Shown in pieces: positions 53,636 through 64,000 of a DNA stretch of 64,000 nucleotides. The position numbers and the translations under genes are program-made. The notes beneath the pieces were generated by a model, which had not been told where the DNA came from, did not search any database, and saw only the letters and a list, made by a program, of their open reading frames with translations. The stretch is from Agrocybe praecox. Taxonomy: Eukaryota; Basidiomycota; Agaricomycetes; Agaricales; Agrocybaceae. The stretch is taken from positions 3,410,001 to 3,474,000 of the forward strand of contig OZ024847.1 of NCBI GenBank assembly GCA_964017145.1, given 5' to 3'. Within the stretch, counting starts at the first letter, position 1, and each line of letters starts with the position of its first letter.

Positions 53636-54416
53636 GGTTCGTCGCTAGCATTTTTTGTTCTATACAGCAGTTAATTGCGCAACATAGATATGTAGTGGAG
53701 TATATAGCAGTCAAACCGAAATTCATAAACGCCGGAAGTTCCGCAAACCGTGCCGTCTAAGCAACAGTACTTCTGGAAGAGAAAATGCAATCATAAGCGA
53801 TTTGAAATGTTGAATTACTATATAAGCACTGGATCAATCAAGTACCTTAGTGTTAGTAAATAACTGAGGCTTTTAAGCTGCGGAGTCGGCAACATTGAGC
53901 GACTATTCGGAGGCTAACTTGTTCAAGTCTCTGTTGGATTAGTCCAACATTAACACATTGCAATGGTCCCAGAGATAGCTTACTCACAAGGTATTGGTGT
54001 GATAGAAACCTGAAACAATAACACTATAGTAATAGTATTAGTCTGATACTATGTTTGTTTCTCGATCACCCAGATTCCCTCCAAGACAGGGAACGATTAA
54101 TGCTTATTTTCGGGACGATTGTCTATTTTTAACGCGCAGAAAACAAGAAAATAACAAATACAACAAAATGAAATGAAATGATACGGATGTGTTTTTATAA
54201 TAAAAATAGATGTATAGTGTATGAACCTGTCCATTAAGGGGTTCCAATTTTAGTTCTTAGGTCTGTTATTCATTTCATTGTGTGGACGAGAAGCACTGGC
54301 CACTAGACCAGCTTTTTTTGAACGCTCCTCCTTCTGAGGGACTCCGTAGCCGTATAAAGAGTACAAGTACTTGCCTCATATCAGGATAACACTAGTCCCC
54401 GAATCCCCTGCCTACA
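53636..54416. other. Intergenic spacer
   Basis: A/T-rich spacer of about 780 bases without a supported gene. TATAAA at 54353 precedes the next short open frame. Confidence 0.4.
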
Positions 54417-54605
54417 ATGTACGTCCTCCTGAAGGCCACTACTACATTTATATTAGCCAACGTCTACGTGACGATAGTGATTGGCACCCCAGTTGATGCA
54501 GATCTTGAATTGTGGAACCCTTTCAGAAAATCGCACAAATCGATCGTCAAAAATGTCTATGCCATTACGCACCAGGTGCCAACGAACACGGACTCGGAAA
54601 CATAA
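54417..54605 (+). CDS. Possible small secreted peptide, distant relative of the 53068 gene
   Basis: 62 codons: a hydrophobic leader (KATTTFILANVYVTIVIGTP) followed by a short polar part with WNPFRKSHKSIVKNVYAITH. The layout leader, GTP or GAP, acidic stretch, NPF, basic helix mirrors the neighbour at 53068, and a TATAAA lies about 60 bases upstream. No further exon could be joined convincingly, so it is either a short peptide or a truncated relic. Confidence 0.4.
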   Translation: MYVLLKATTTFILANVYVTIVIGTPVDADLELWNPFRKSHKSIVKNVYAITHQVPTNTDSET

Positions 54606-56319
54606 CATTTCCAATACCACACCCATTAATCTTTTCATCCCCGAAGTTCATTTACTAAATCTACTTGGCGAAAGTAGCAATACTACAAGCGAGAATCACG
54701 ATGCAACAAGAGAAAGAGGATCAAATTGAAGAGAAATATACTTTCATTCCAATTACGAGACTTTTACGTAAGTAAAAACGAGTCCTTTTAATTGAGGTCT
54801 TTCTGCGACTTTCTCTGACCCTTGTTGACCCCCATCAGTGATGGCATCAAATTGACCATATGGTAACAATGTAACCTATATATTCCGGTTGCTTTTGCCT
54901 TAAACAACAGTAAATAGAAAATCAATAGTATCTGTATACATTCCGTTTCTTTTTCTTTCAAGGAAGATTCTATTAATTATTTAAATAAGCCCGTATCATA
55001 TCTATTTTACAATTTACCGCTCGTGTGTTCGACGGCACGCCGGTTAACCGTCGGCCCGGCGTGGGAACGACCCGATCCGGGTTGAAATCAAACCAACCTG
55101 ATTTCTTCCAGTGTCCACCACTGCCCTCACTCTGCCCCTCTGCTCGGCGCAGGGATGTAGGCGCGCATATGACTACTGTCGGTCGACAGCGAGCTAAACA
55201 ATGCTGATGAATGTCCGAGTTCTACCACCACCGCATTAGCACGACACCCTCCGTGATGAAGACTGCAACGACTGCCGACCACCACTCATATCGCCATTGG
55301 GATACGCTTAGCGTAGTGGAAGAATGGGTTGTTCAAAGAGGTGTACGAGTTGGGAGTGCTATGCTCGGTCGACGTAGCAATCATTATCTTTGGTTCGTAA
55401 ACTCTATTCTAGTTTCGTACCCACCCTCTTTCAAAATTCTTTTTTTTCCTCCATCATTATAATCTCTGTCTGTCTTTGCTTTTATTATAGAGGACCGACC
55501 GGGCCATGAGCTCAAGTTACCTTGCACGCTTCTTTTTTGATGCCCACCGATTCTTATGAGTAGTTCGATTGGTACTTTCGATTAAGTTTGATGCCATCAA
55601 AGACTAGTCCTTTCCGGGACGCTTGAGGCGGAGTTGGTGACCACCATTCCGCCGAGAGCTGCCGGTGTGGCAGGCTTCCTTATTAATTGAGAGGTCCAGC
55701 AAATTGGATGGATCTTGGGCCCCTGCAATGAGCCGCATGGCTTTTAGAACCGTATAATAGTACATCGCGAGTTTTTTAAGTAACTTTCTCGAAGTACCAT
55801 CTCTGAGAGCACTGAAATTATGTGAAAAACCGTCGTTTAAAAAGATTTTTTCTGTGCATTATTATATATATACAGTCAACGTGGTGCACCATATTTTGTT
55901 CGTTAATTACTGTGAATCAGTCACTTATGGTCTCCTGAGACATGATGCTATAATTTTCAATGAAACTGAGGGCATGTATAAGGTATGTTAAAAAACTCTT
56001 ATTTTTCTTTTCCGCCATCTTACGTCCCCAACGGTCAAGAACCGGCACGACGGCAATGTGATAGGCCGCGATATGATTAGATAAAAATTAGATAAGATTA
56101 ACCAAATCAGGTATTTTGATGGGATCGGGAGTACCAATCGAACCCTAACTCGATTCTTATCTATAATATTTGTGACTGATTGATTGTGAAATTGCTTGTG
56201 CTGACACGTTTACATTTTCAATTCATACAGCATCAAGGCGAACAAGACTTGAAGGGCCCTGCTGACTTTTCCGCTTCGGCGATGATCAAGTTTGATGGAG
56301 ATGGGACGGAGATGATGAT
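54606..56319. other. Intergenic region
   Basis: About 1.7 kb. A short GC-rich patch near 55030-55070 contains imperfect palindromes (CGCCGGTTAACCGTCGGCCC). The frame at 55211-55462 has no family features and no joinable continuation. No gene supported. Confidence 0.4.
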
Positions 56320-57524
56320 GTGGATGTTGACGACGATGAAGATGTGCCCATGATGCCGTCGTCGTCGGCGAGGTCTTCGAGAACGGAGAGGTCATTGGTC
56401 AACATGACGTTTGGAAGAGGGAGACGTACGTATATTATTTTATTTCATCATTCCTATTCCATTACTGAATTCAATACTTACAGGCCGATTATCTTCCGCC
56501 TAGATCTCGTCAGAATGGTTGCGCATGCGGCGCTGGTGGACCAAGCCACTCGTTTCATCTTCCACCCCCACGGGCCACCAATGCACTCACACCATGCTCA
56601 CAGTCGGCTCGACTCAAGCAGCGGCTTGGGCTCCTTATTTCCCATCTCGAACGATAGAGGCTCGAGCCTCCGTGGCAACACCAACAATGCCTCCACCTCT
56701 TCCTCTTACAACCCTCGCTCATCAAAGCGGCAACAGAGGACACGGACCTCGCATTCTTCTTTTTTGACAACCCCAAAATGTTCTCCTGCTACTCTTTGCA
56801 CGTCGAACCTGCAGATAGGGATGACGCAGTCATCAAATTTTCGGGTGTGGAAGTCCGGACGAAGAGGTTAGTCAGAAAGACGGGGAAGACAGAAATCGGC
56901 CTTGAGATCGGTCAGCAGCATTATGACAGAGAGTGGGAGTGGGCAGTGCATGCTTTGGTTGACATATCTTGTCGCCAGGTGTATGGGTTCAAGGTTATAC
57001 TTAAAGCAGGCAACAATGTTCCCGTTAAGCGCTTGGGTTGTGTGGGATACGTCCTGTGCCTTAGCTATGGCGATGTCGTACCAAACAAGTCACGGCCCAT
57101 CAGCTGTGCTACAGAAATTGCCAAATTAACGCTCATGGAACCTTACGCGATGCCAGAATATATGGATGCGATGGGGTTGACGCTGGAATGGAGATGATAC
57201 GATTATTATATTCGGTGAGTCGCGTCGTACTCGACGTTATAACTTATATTTACTCACACTTCGTAGGCGCGCGTACGCGCCAACGATCTTCGCGTTTTAC
57301 CAGTCATCGCATACGATGCCGCCGGAGTCGAACGACTCGTCTTCGAGATTTTCGACTCCAACGAAGGTACGACAGTGGAGACGTTTTTTGCGGTAGTATG
57401 GAGGGATATGTTGGGAATATGCGCCGGACGGCTACGCGCGTCAAGGAATGATGGTTTCAAAGTACATACTCGCGCACTGTCGTTCAAAAAACATCGAGCG
57501 CTTACTTTCCCTTCACGTACTTAG
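56320..57524 (+). pseudogene. Probably degenerate protein-coding region of unknown family
   Basis: Stretches with protein-like composition lie in different frames. First, MDVDDDEDVPMMPSSSARSS to about 56430. Then a frame from about 56725 to 57197 containing SLIKAATEDTDLAFFFFDNP, KMFSCYSLHVEPADRDDAVI and GCVGYVLCLSYG, ending after MPEYMDAMGLTLEWR. Then a segment reached by a clean intron (57215-57266): NDLRVLPVIAYDAAGVERLV, FEIFDSNEGTTVETFFAVVW, with stop at 57522. No set of introns was found that connects them without a frame break near 57190 and a stop near 56660. I do not recognise the family. It could still be a real gene with splice sites I misjudged. Confidence 0.45.
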
Positions 57525-58888
57525 ATGGGATTGTTGATACATGTACATATATTGTTTTTTTTTTTGTTAATGTTATTCTTGTGTTTCTTGTCGCCCTCTC
57601 TGAATATATATATATATCTGTGTCTATTTTTGTGTAAGTACACGGGCACGACATAGTACACTAGTACTGAGAAGAAAAAACAATAATAATTATATAAAGA
57701 CTCGTACTGCCACGCGTAGCGGTGGCCCTGCAAAACAAGTGAAATATTTGTCGTAGTTTAGGTACCAGCCTTGCCCGCTGCTAGTAACATACGCTATACT
57801 TTACATTCTGTTGAGTTCTCAAATTTGTGAAAAACACCATAAAATTCAATCCACCTTGCTCTGGAGTCACGGCTCGCGCCGGCCACTATTCAGTCGACGA
57901 ATAGTACCCACTCGGAAATAAGTTTGATGCTTTTGACAAGTATTGGTTACATAAGTATTTCTGTAATTTCCTTATTAGGTTCTATTAACGTGAATATTTA
58001 ACAGAAAACATCTTAAACGGCTGCGAGTCTGACCCTGATGCCTTGAATTTTTAGAGCCACTTGCGCTTCGTTCCGACGCGTCCGAGTCACGTTTTTACAT
58101 TTCTCACGGTCTTCAATTCGTTTGTGGTCAGTCTTTCTTTTCGCCGTCATGGTCACAATTCCACTACGTCCCTTCATGATTAAGATTCGCCAAGTGACTG
58201 TCAGAGTATGGAGAGGCATTACGACGTGACAGGTAAATATGCAGACTTTATACTTCGGCGTCCTTGTAAGTTTCGTATCTCCACTCTTTATGGGTCATCC
58301 GACCAGTACCTGACATGGTTTTTTTGGGGTATTAGAGGTAATGAAGTCTCCAGTTGATGCCCTTGCGGTTTCAATTGGAGTAAAAAAAATGCTCTCCAAT
58401 ATGTTCCGAATTGCAACTTATTTCTGCATCGACCGAGCACATCGGACATTTTCTCTTCTCTGCATAAGCTCATCCTTCCGATGTCTTTAATTAAGGTCAG
58501 CAGCGCTTTGCCCCCATTGATAACGATATTTTTTGATCAGTATCAATCACAGAGAAGCTCTCTACGTGCAAAATATTGATCGAATGACCTGAAAAGGTCT
58601 ACGTTTATTATGAACATAGCCAGCAGCCAAGTCAGAGCAATCATCCTGACCCTCAAAGCAGTCCATTCTATGGTTCCACCGCACCACTCTCGAAAGATGA
58701 GTAACGTAAACCGGTAGAGCTTGTGACCCTGAAGTAATTAATATCACAGCATTTCCCCGTTGCCTCCCCACCAGCGCTGAGAAATTGCTCCATTTACGGC
58801 TTCTTGGATGGCCATATAAGAAGTTGCGAGCAGGGAGGCATACAGAGATCAAGGCATTCTCTCAGATCAACTCATTGTAAGAGATACA
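57525..58888. other. Intergenic region upstream of tyrosinase C
   Basis: About 1.4 kb, A/T-rich, with a (TA)n microsatellite near 57605-57617. CATATAAG at 58813-58820 is a TATA-like element 69-76 bases before the tyrosinase C start. No other gene supported. Confidence 0.45.
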
Positions 58889-61084
58889 ATGTCGCGAATC
58901 GTCACTACAGGAGCCACGTCAGGCGGTGCACCCAATCGTCTTGAAATCAACGACTTCGTTAAGAACGAAAAGTTCTTCTCACTATATGTACAAGCCCTTC
59001 GTGAGTACTTCAGTTCTGTAACTTGGGAGATATTCTACTTACGAGTAGAATAGAGCTGATGTACACCAGTACATCTCAAAGCGACTTTCAATCTTTCTTC
59101 CAGATTGGGGGTATCCACGGGCTTCCGAACACTCCCTGGGATGGCGTTGTGGGCGACGAGCCCTGGGATCCCAACTCACAATGGGGTGGGTATTGCACTC
59201 ATGGCTCCGTCCTTTTCCCCACCTGGCACAGGCCATATGTTATGCTATATGAAGTACGTGTATAAATCCTTTCTATTTGATGAGCCAATCATGGATCTCA
59301 TTTGCGATCATCCAGCAAATTCTGCATAAGCACGCCGAAAGTGTAGCAGCGACTTACACGGTAGACCAAGATGACTGGAAGGGAGCAGCAGCAGACCTTC
59401 GCCAACCATACTGGGATTGGGCAGCAAATGCTATTCCTCCTGCGGAAGTTATTTCGCTCACGCGTGTGGATATTATTGGACCCGAAGGAAAGAAGGTTAC
59501 CGTTGACAATCCCCTCTATCACTATCGATTCCACCCCGTTGACCCATCTTTTGGTCGACCATTTAACGGTTGGCAAACTACGTTACGTCAACCAACGAGC
59601 ACAAGTCCGAATGCGACTGATAGTGTGACTAGACTCAGGAGGTAAATTTATTACTTTGTTCATTCCAATTCATTTTTCTTCATCTTTCTATCATTTACAG
59701 CGTTCTAAGATCTGCTCAAGACGATATCACTAGCAGCACTTACAGCATGCTGACCCGTGTTCATTCATGGACGGCTTTCAGTAATCATACAGTCGGAGAC
59801 GGTGGAAGCAACAGCAACAGTATTGAAGCCGTACACGATGGAATTCATGTCAATGTCGGCGGACGTGGCCACATGAGTGATCCTGCCGTAGCTGGTTGGT
59901 CTATGAAAGCATATCATGGAGCACCAACTTACTCAATTTAATAGCATTCGACCCTATCTTCTTCCTACATCACTGCAACGTCGATAGGATGCTATCACTT
60001 TGGTCTGCGCTTAATCCAGATGTCTGGGTATCTAAAGGTGACTCTGAATTCGGAAGCTTTACTATGCCGCCAGAAATCCCCGTAGACGAGACTACCCGTA
60101 AGTATTGGTATTTTCTTCCTTGATTCGACGAAAAAAATGGTTCTTACAAGTTATCAATACAGCATTGACACCGTTCTGGAATAGTCAAGATACATTTTGG
60201 ATCTCTACGGGCACGGAAGACACGACAAAGCTCGGATATACGTACCCTGATTTCAACGGGCTTGACATGAGCAACGCAGACGCTGTGAGGACGGCGATTG
60301 GAAACTTGGTCAATCGACTCTACGGATCTTCTGGGTTCGGGAGTTTCGCTGCTGCTCCATCTACGGGCATTCCTGGCATCGCCGCATTTGCAGCTCCAGC
60401 ACAGTTTGCCGCATCCTTGCCCCCTACCGAGGCTGAGAAGAAGTCCGATGAGGGTACTCATCCCGAGAAGAAATTGTCTACCTTCCATGCTACTCACAGT
60501 GATGGACACGCTCATGGTACTCCTGGTCATATCGTCCCTCCAAACCACGGTGTTTACGACTGGACCGCTCGAGTCGAGTTCAAGAAATACGAATTGGCTA
60601 CAAGCTTCTCTGTTCTCGTGTTCCTTGGAACGGTTCCTGAGGATCCTGATGACTGGCTCGTTAGCCCAAATTTCGTCGGTGCTCATCATGCGTTCGTCAA
60701 TAGCAAGGCAAGCGCCTGCGCCAACTGTCGAAGCCAGTCAGATATCATTGAAGAAGGATTCGTTCATCTCAATCGCGCAATATCCAAACATTCTGGGCTG
60801 GGATCATTGAATCCAGATGTGGTCGTGCCGTATTTGACAAAGGAGCTGAACTGGAGAGTGTTGAAGGTGCGTCTTTCTGCAAACAAATTCCATGATTTCG
60901 CCTATAATATTAATTCTATCTTTCTCAGACCGATGGAGAGGCTGCTGAGTTAGAGTCCCTTGAGGTACGCATCGTCGGGACACCCTTGACGTACCCACCA
61001 GGAGCAATGTTCCCTGTTCCTGGATCTCCTCACCACTATGGTGGTGTTACCCACGGTCGTCCAGGTGGAAGCCGTCGTGCATAA
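58889..61084 (+). CDS. Tyrosinase (type-3 copper polyphenol oxidase) C
   Basis: Phenol oxidase of the mushroom tyrosinase family. Seven exons (58889-59000, 59054-59253, 59316-59641, 59701-59894, 59945-60097, 60163-60866, 60929-61084) sum to 614 residues. CuA ligands: His59 (GGIHG), His87 (YCTHGS, with Cys85 for the thioether) and His96 (TWHRPY). CuB ligands: His258 and His262 (VHDGIH) and His286/287 (LHHCNVDR). Exons 3, 5 and 7 have the same lengths as in tyrosinase B (326, 153 and 156 nt). The linker before the C-terminal domain is about 37 residues longer than in B and contains an acidic/basic and His-rich stretch ([13 protein letters not shown]), the likely processing region. The C-terminal domain has [15 protein letters not shown], a CANC (CxxC) motif and EEGFVHLN. 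No signal peptide. Fully intact. Confidence 0.96.
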
Positions 61085-63133
61085 CACATTTAGTTGACCT
61101 GATGATGGATTGCTGGTGAAAGGTTCAGTATAACTCAAACAAATTACGAAGTATAAAGCTCCATGGCAGAAGTATCATGTATCAGAAACCATGTACAAAA
61201 TATTCCGGAATCAATGATCGCCTCTTATTTACCTGAACTAGTCATTATGAAGATTATTGTGGGAGAAATTCTGTGCTCATGGTTAGCTTTTTACAACATA
61301 AGATACTGGCTGCTTTCATCGCTTCTCTCATATCCATAATTTACTGTAATGAACGTTGTGGCAGTGCAACCGGTCAGATTAGATTAGATCGTGTACAGAC
61401 TCTATGTGACCCCGATGCGTACATAGCCGAATACATCCATTGTTACGGTCAGGTCTGAGCGAGGAAAATGACGAACAGATTTTGGGATCAACGAAGGATA
61501 TGAGTTGCTTCGACAAAGATACAAGACAAGGTAAGCTACGAATATATATAATATAATGTAAAGTGAAACATAACGCGTAACATGGTGACTATGACCTTGA
61601 CCGTCACATCCATCCTTTGCCCACTACTGCCATCGTGCGAGGCTGCTCGACGGGCTTCCGAGACCAGCTATGCCTTCCAGCTGCATACTGGACTGCTCCA
61701 ACGTGTTCGTTGAAGGGATCGAAAAAGAGGAAATACAGGAAGTTGGAACGCTCATTCGACGTGGCGGACGGTGGCGCGCTGGAGCACGATCGGCATTGGT
61801 ATCGCCGGCACCGGAATTGGCGGCATTCACGTGCTCTACAATTCGATCTTATCTTATCCAATTTCGATGGTGACCCAAGCTATCAATAGGGTTCTCGTAC
61901 ACAAAGAAGCGCGCAGATTGATGTACGAAAACCTGTCCCGAGGATTTTTTGTGTTATGAGAATATGATAAAACCTTCTCATTGCAAAAGCCCACACTATC
62001 AACCGAGCGTCCAATACTTAAAGATGGCAACGCTTGTTATTGGACGTAATAATACAAGCAGAGAACACACCATGGAAAATATTGTTTCTCACTATCCCTT
62101 TGCATGGTTGTTACGCGTTCAAAATTGTCTGATATAAATCGCATGAGCGCGTAAAAATAGTTAGATTCGTACTTCGCCAGTGAAAAAAACTATTAACGCG
62201 TGGCTCTGTAAAAAGTAGACCTTCAACACAAAAGCAACCCGGAGAACATGTGTATTCAGCACACTTGCAAAAGAATGATAGATATAAAGCAGCGCATGCA
62301 GTAAGCCAGTGTAATAGTGTACTGTCAGTGATTGTATCCGGAACTTAGAAAGTCGAGTTTAGGTAGGGCCAATGCAACGTGTTTGCGAGCCTGACAAGAA
62401 GGAATGTTCAGATATGGGCTTTGTGTGCGTTGAATAAAAATAGAATTTACCCGTTGTTATCCCTCAGATGGATCGTCTGACAATTACCACCATCTTTCTT
62501 GTCCCTACCTCTCGCATAATGGCATATGATAAGAGTCAATCAGTCGCTTATCATTTTTGCAACACCTTTTGTGTGTGCATGCACAACGAGCCCATGACAC
62601 ATTGCAATCAAACGGAATGACTGATTGGAGCATCGCGTACACTTGGACATAACAGGACAAAAAATCAGTAGTGGGCAGGTCAGAACCCAGACATTGGAAC
62701 TGTGCCATCCATCCACTCCTCAAAGTTCAGACAATCCTCGCTTCTGAGTGGCACTTCACACTCGAGCGTCACTTCCCAAGGAATACGCTCGGAAACATTC
62801 TCTTCCCGAGCCCAGACGTCGCCCATTGGAGATATACAGTAGCTGTAGGCCGAAAAAAGTATTCTCTGCCAATTCAGGAAGGGTGCACGATGGTTCCACA
62901 GCAAGTTCTGTGAAGAACCCGAGTCTCGCCAAGGGCATTGTCGCAGGGAGATTAATTATGACTCGAACTTATCGTATGTTGGCGTGGAACTGAGTGGCAA
63001 TGCGTGGAAGTCCTGATGTTCTCTTCAGGGAAGATCTGCAGGGAAGGATCTGGGCAAGGAGTGTATAAGTGGACATGGTTAGGCCATTCACCACTTCTGA
63101 TCGATTCCGTCATTCTGTACATTTGCCCACTTC
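61085..63133. other. Intergenic region
   Basis: About 2 kb downstream of tyrosinase C. The segment 61604-61889 is open in several frames at once but has no family features. No repeat with clear ends recognised. Confidence 0.4.
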
Positions 63134-63238
63134 ATGTTACCTACTTCCACTGCACCAATGAATTACTTCTACGATGAAGAATTTTCCTTCCCGCAAGGTG
63201 CTTCTATCATGCGCCCAATTTACGCCTACAAGTCTTAA
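63134..63238 (+). promoter_or_regulatory. Upstream ORF candidate before the right-edge gene
   Basis: 34 codons starting MLPTSTAPMNYFYDEEF and ending YAYKS, 187 bases before the next start codon. Its composition resembles a real peptide, so it is either a regulatory upstream ORF or a small first exon of the following gene. Confidence 0.35.
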
Positions 63239-63424
63239 GATATCCTTACAATCTATTTAGCTTCCGATATGGTCAACCAGACCAGACCCAGCCAGGGCTC
63301 AACGTTTCCCCCCCTCAGTGTGTCTATTTCCTTTATTGTTTTTCGGTATATACTAATAGATCTTCAAGACTGTCCGACAGATTTGTCCCGAGATAGTTCA
63401 CCTCATCTCGTTCTTCCTTCCAAC

Positions 63425-64000
63425 ATGTGGCAGGCGTCCTCGGACAGTCAGCTCTTCCAGACATCGTTTCCTATGCCGCACACAATCGCACACCATGAGC
63501 CTTGGTCACCCATAACGTCAATCGGAAGCGCTGCATTTGGCTCATCGACCAAATCATTCACTCCCGCCCCTCTACCATTAGATCTCTATGCACCCACTTT
63601 CCCACAACCAGCAGAAGCTTACGATATCGCACCGGCTCTACCACCATGGAATAACTTGCAGTACGAAGCACCGACACCCAGGACCAACCCTAGTATCGAT
63701 TTTGCGCCAGGACTGATGGCTGAACCGTCATCGCTAGTGGATAGGCCTGCGAAAGGGCGACACATACGACAGGCCCTGCCTAACCAATTGCCTTATCAGC
63801 GACCGACTATTCGTGCGGGTGTCGACCTGAACCCGCACCGTCATCTGGATAACTGGTACTACAACCATCATACCGAATCTCCAAGCATTTCTCTCCAGGG
63901 AGGGATGTTTGGAGCGCATACATTTAAATCTGGCCGCTCAGGGTCGGATCCCAACAGGGGCTCCCGCCGCAACGCGACGGTGATGCCCTGTGGGCCCGAA
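63425..64000 (+). CDS. Disordered protein, N-terminal part (runs off right edge)
   Basis: An open frame of 192 codons reaches the window end without a stop. It begins MWQASSDSQLFQTSFPMPHT and is rich in Pro, Ala, Ser and Tyr/His, with blocks LPLDLYAPTFPQPAEAYDIA and LNPHRHLDNWYYNHH, ending in a basic GRSGSDPNRGSRRNATVM. No signal peptide or membrane segment. The length, absence of stops in a GC-balanced region and codon use support a real gene; the composition suits a regulatory protein, but no domain is visible yet. Confidence 0.65.
   Translation, partial: MWQASSDSQLFQTSFPMPHTIAHHEPWSPITSIGSAAFGSSTKSFTPAPLPLDLYAPTFPQPAEAYDIAPALPPWNNLQYEAPTPRTNPSIDFAPGLMAEPSSLVDRPAKGRHIRQALPNQLPYQRPTIRAGVDLNPHRHLDNWYYNHHTESPSISLQGGMFGAHTFKSGRSGSDPNRGSRRNATVMPCGPE

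Noticed and set aside
61604..61889. Region open in several frames on both strands
   Set aside because: Simultaneous openness in opposing frames without any motif suggests chance or a short GC-biased patch.

Overview
The window looks like nuclear DNA of a mushroom-forming basidiomycete (Agaricomycetes). The support is numerous 48-100 nt GT-AG introns inside otherwise compact genes, several type-3 copper tyrosinases of the mushroom kind, a KRE6/SKN1 beta-glucan synthesis gene, F-box/leucine-rich genes, large disordered proteins and a Ty3/gypsy retroelement. Exon structures below were joined by hand: splice sites were read from the sequence, and every multi-exon model marked as intact sums to a multiple of three with no internal stop. 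No RNA or database evidence was available.

Layout. 1-2.9 kb: a divergent pair of short-chain dehydrogenases with the same exon lengths (the left one runs off the edge). 2.9-3.7 kb: a 766 bp terminal-inverted-repeat element. 4.1-7.7 kb (minus) and 22.5-25.1 kb (plus): two paralogues of an uncharacterised multi-pass membrane protein with SR-rich or disordered N-termini. 10.8-15.4 kb: KRE6/SKN1-like GH16 protein with a 16-nt exon and a 1.4 kb intron. 16.7-18.9 kb: a 736-residue disordered protein. 20.8-22.2 kb and 41.9-44.6 kb: F-box type proteins. 25.6-26.1 kb: a hAT-like MITE with a perfect 8-bp target duplication.

26.8-61.1 kb is a tyrosinase cluster with signs of birth and death. It holds one decayed tyrosinase cut in two by a 12.6 kb LTR retrotransposon, two intact tyrosinases (45.8-47.9 kb minus, 58.9-61.1 kb plus), a free-standing tyrosinase C-terminal-domain gene (51.6-52.2 kb) and a broken tandem copy of that domain (52.4-52.7 kb). 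Between them lie a GPI-anchored secreted protein and one or two small secreted proteins.

The retrotransposon (27172-39746) has 1452-bp LTRs that appear identical, a gag-protease frame, a candidate -1 frameshift site, RT/RNase H/integrase interrupted by its own nested 857-bp MITE with an 8-bp target duplication, and an antisense spliced cysteine-containing gene. That gene lies between two copies of a 36-bp polypurine-tract sequence. The antisense cargo with its duplicated tract, and the free-standing tyrosinase C-terminal domain, are the two most unusual items. The right edge holds the start of another disordered protein, preceded by an upstream ORF.
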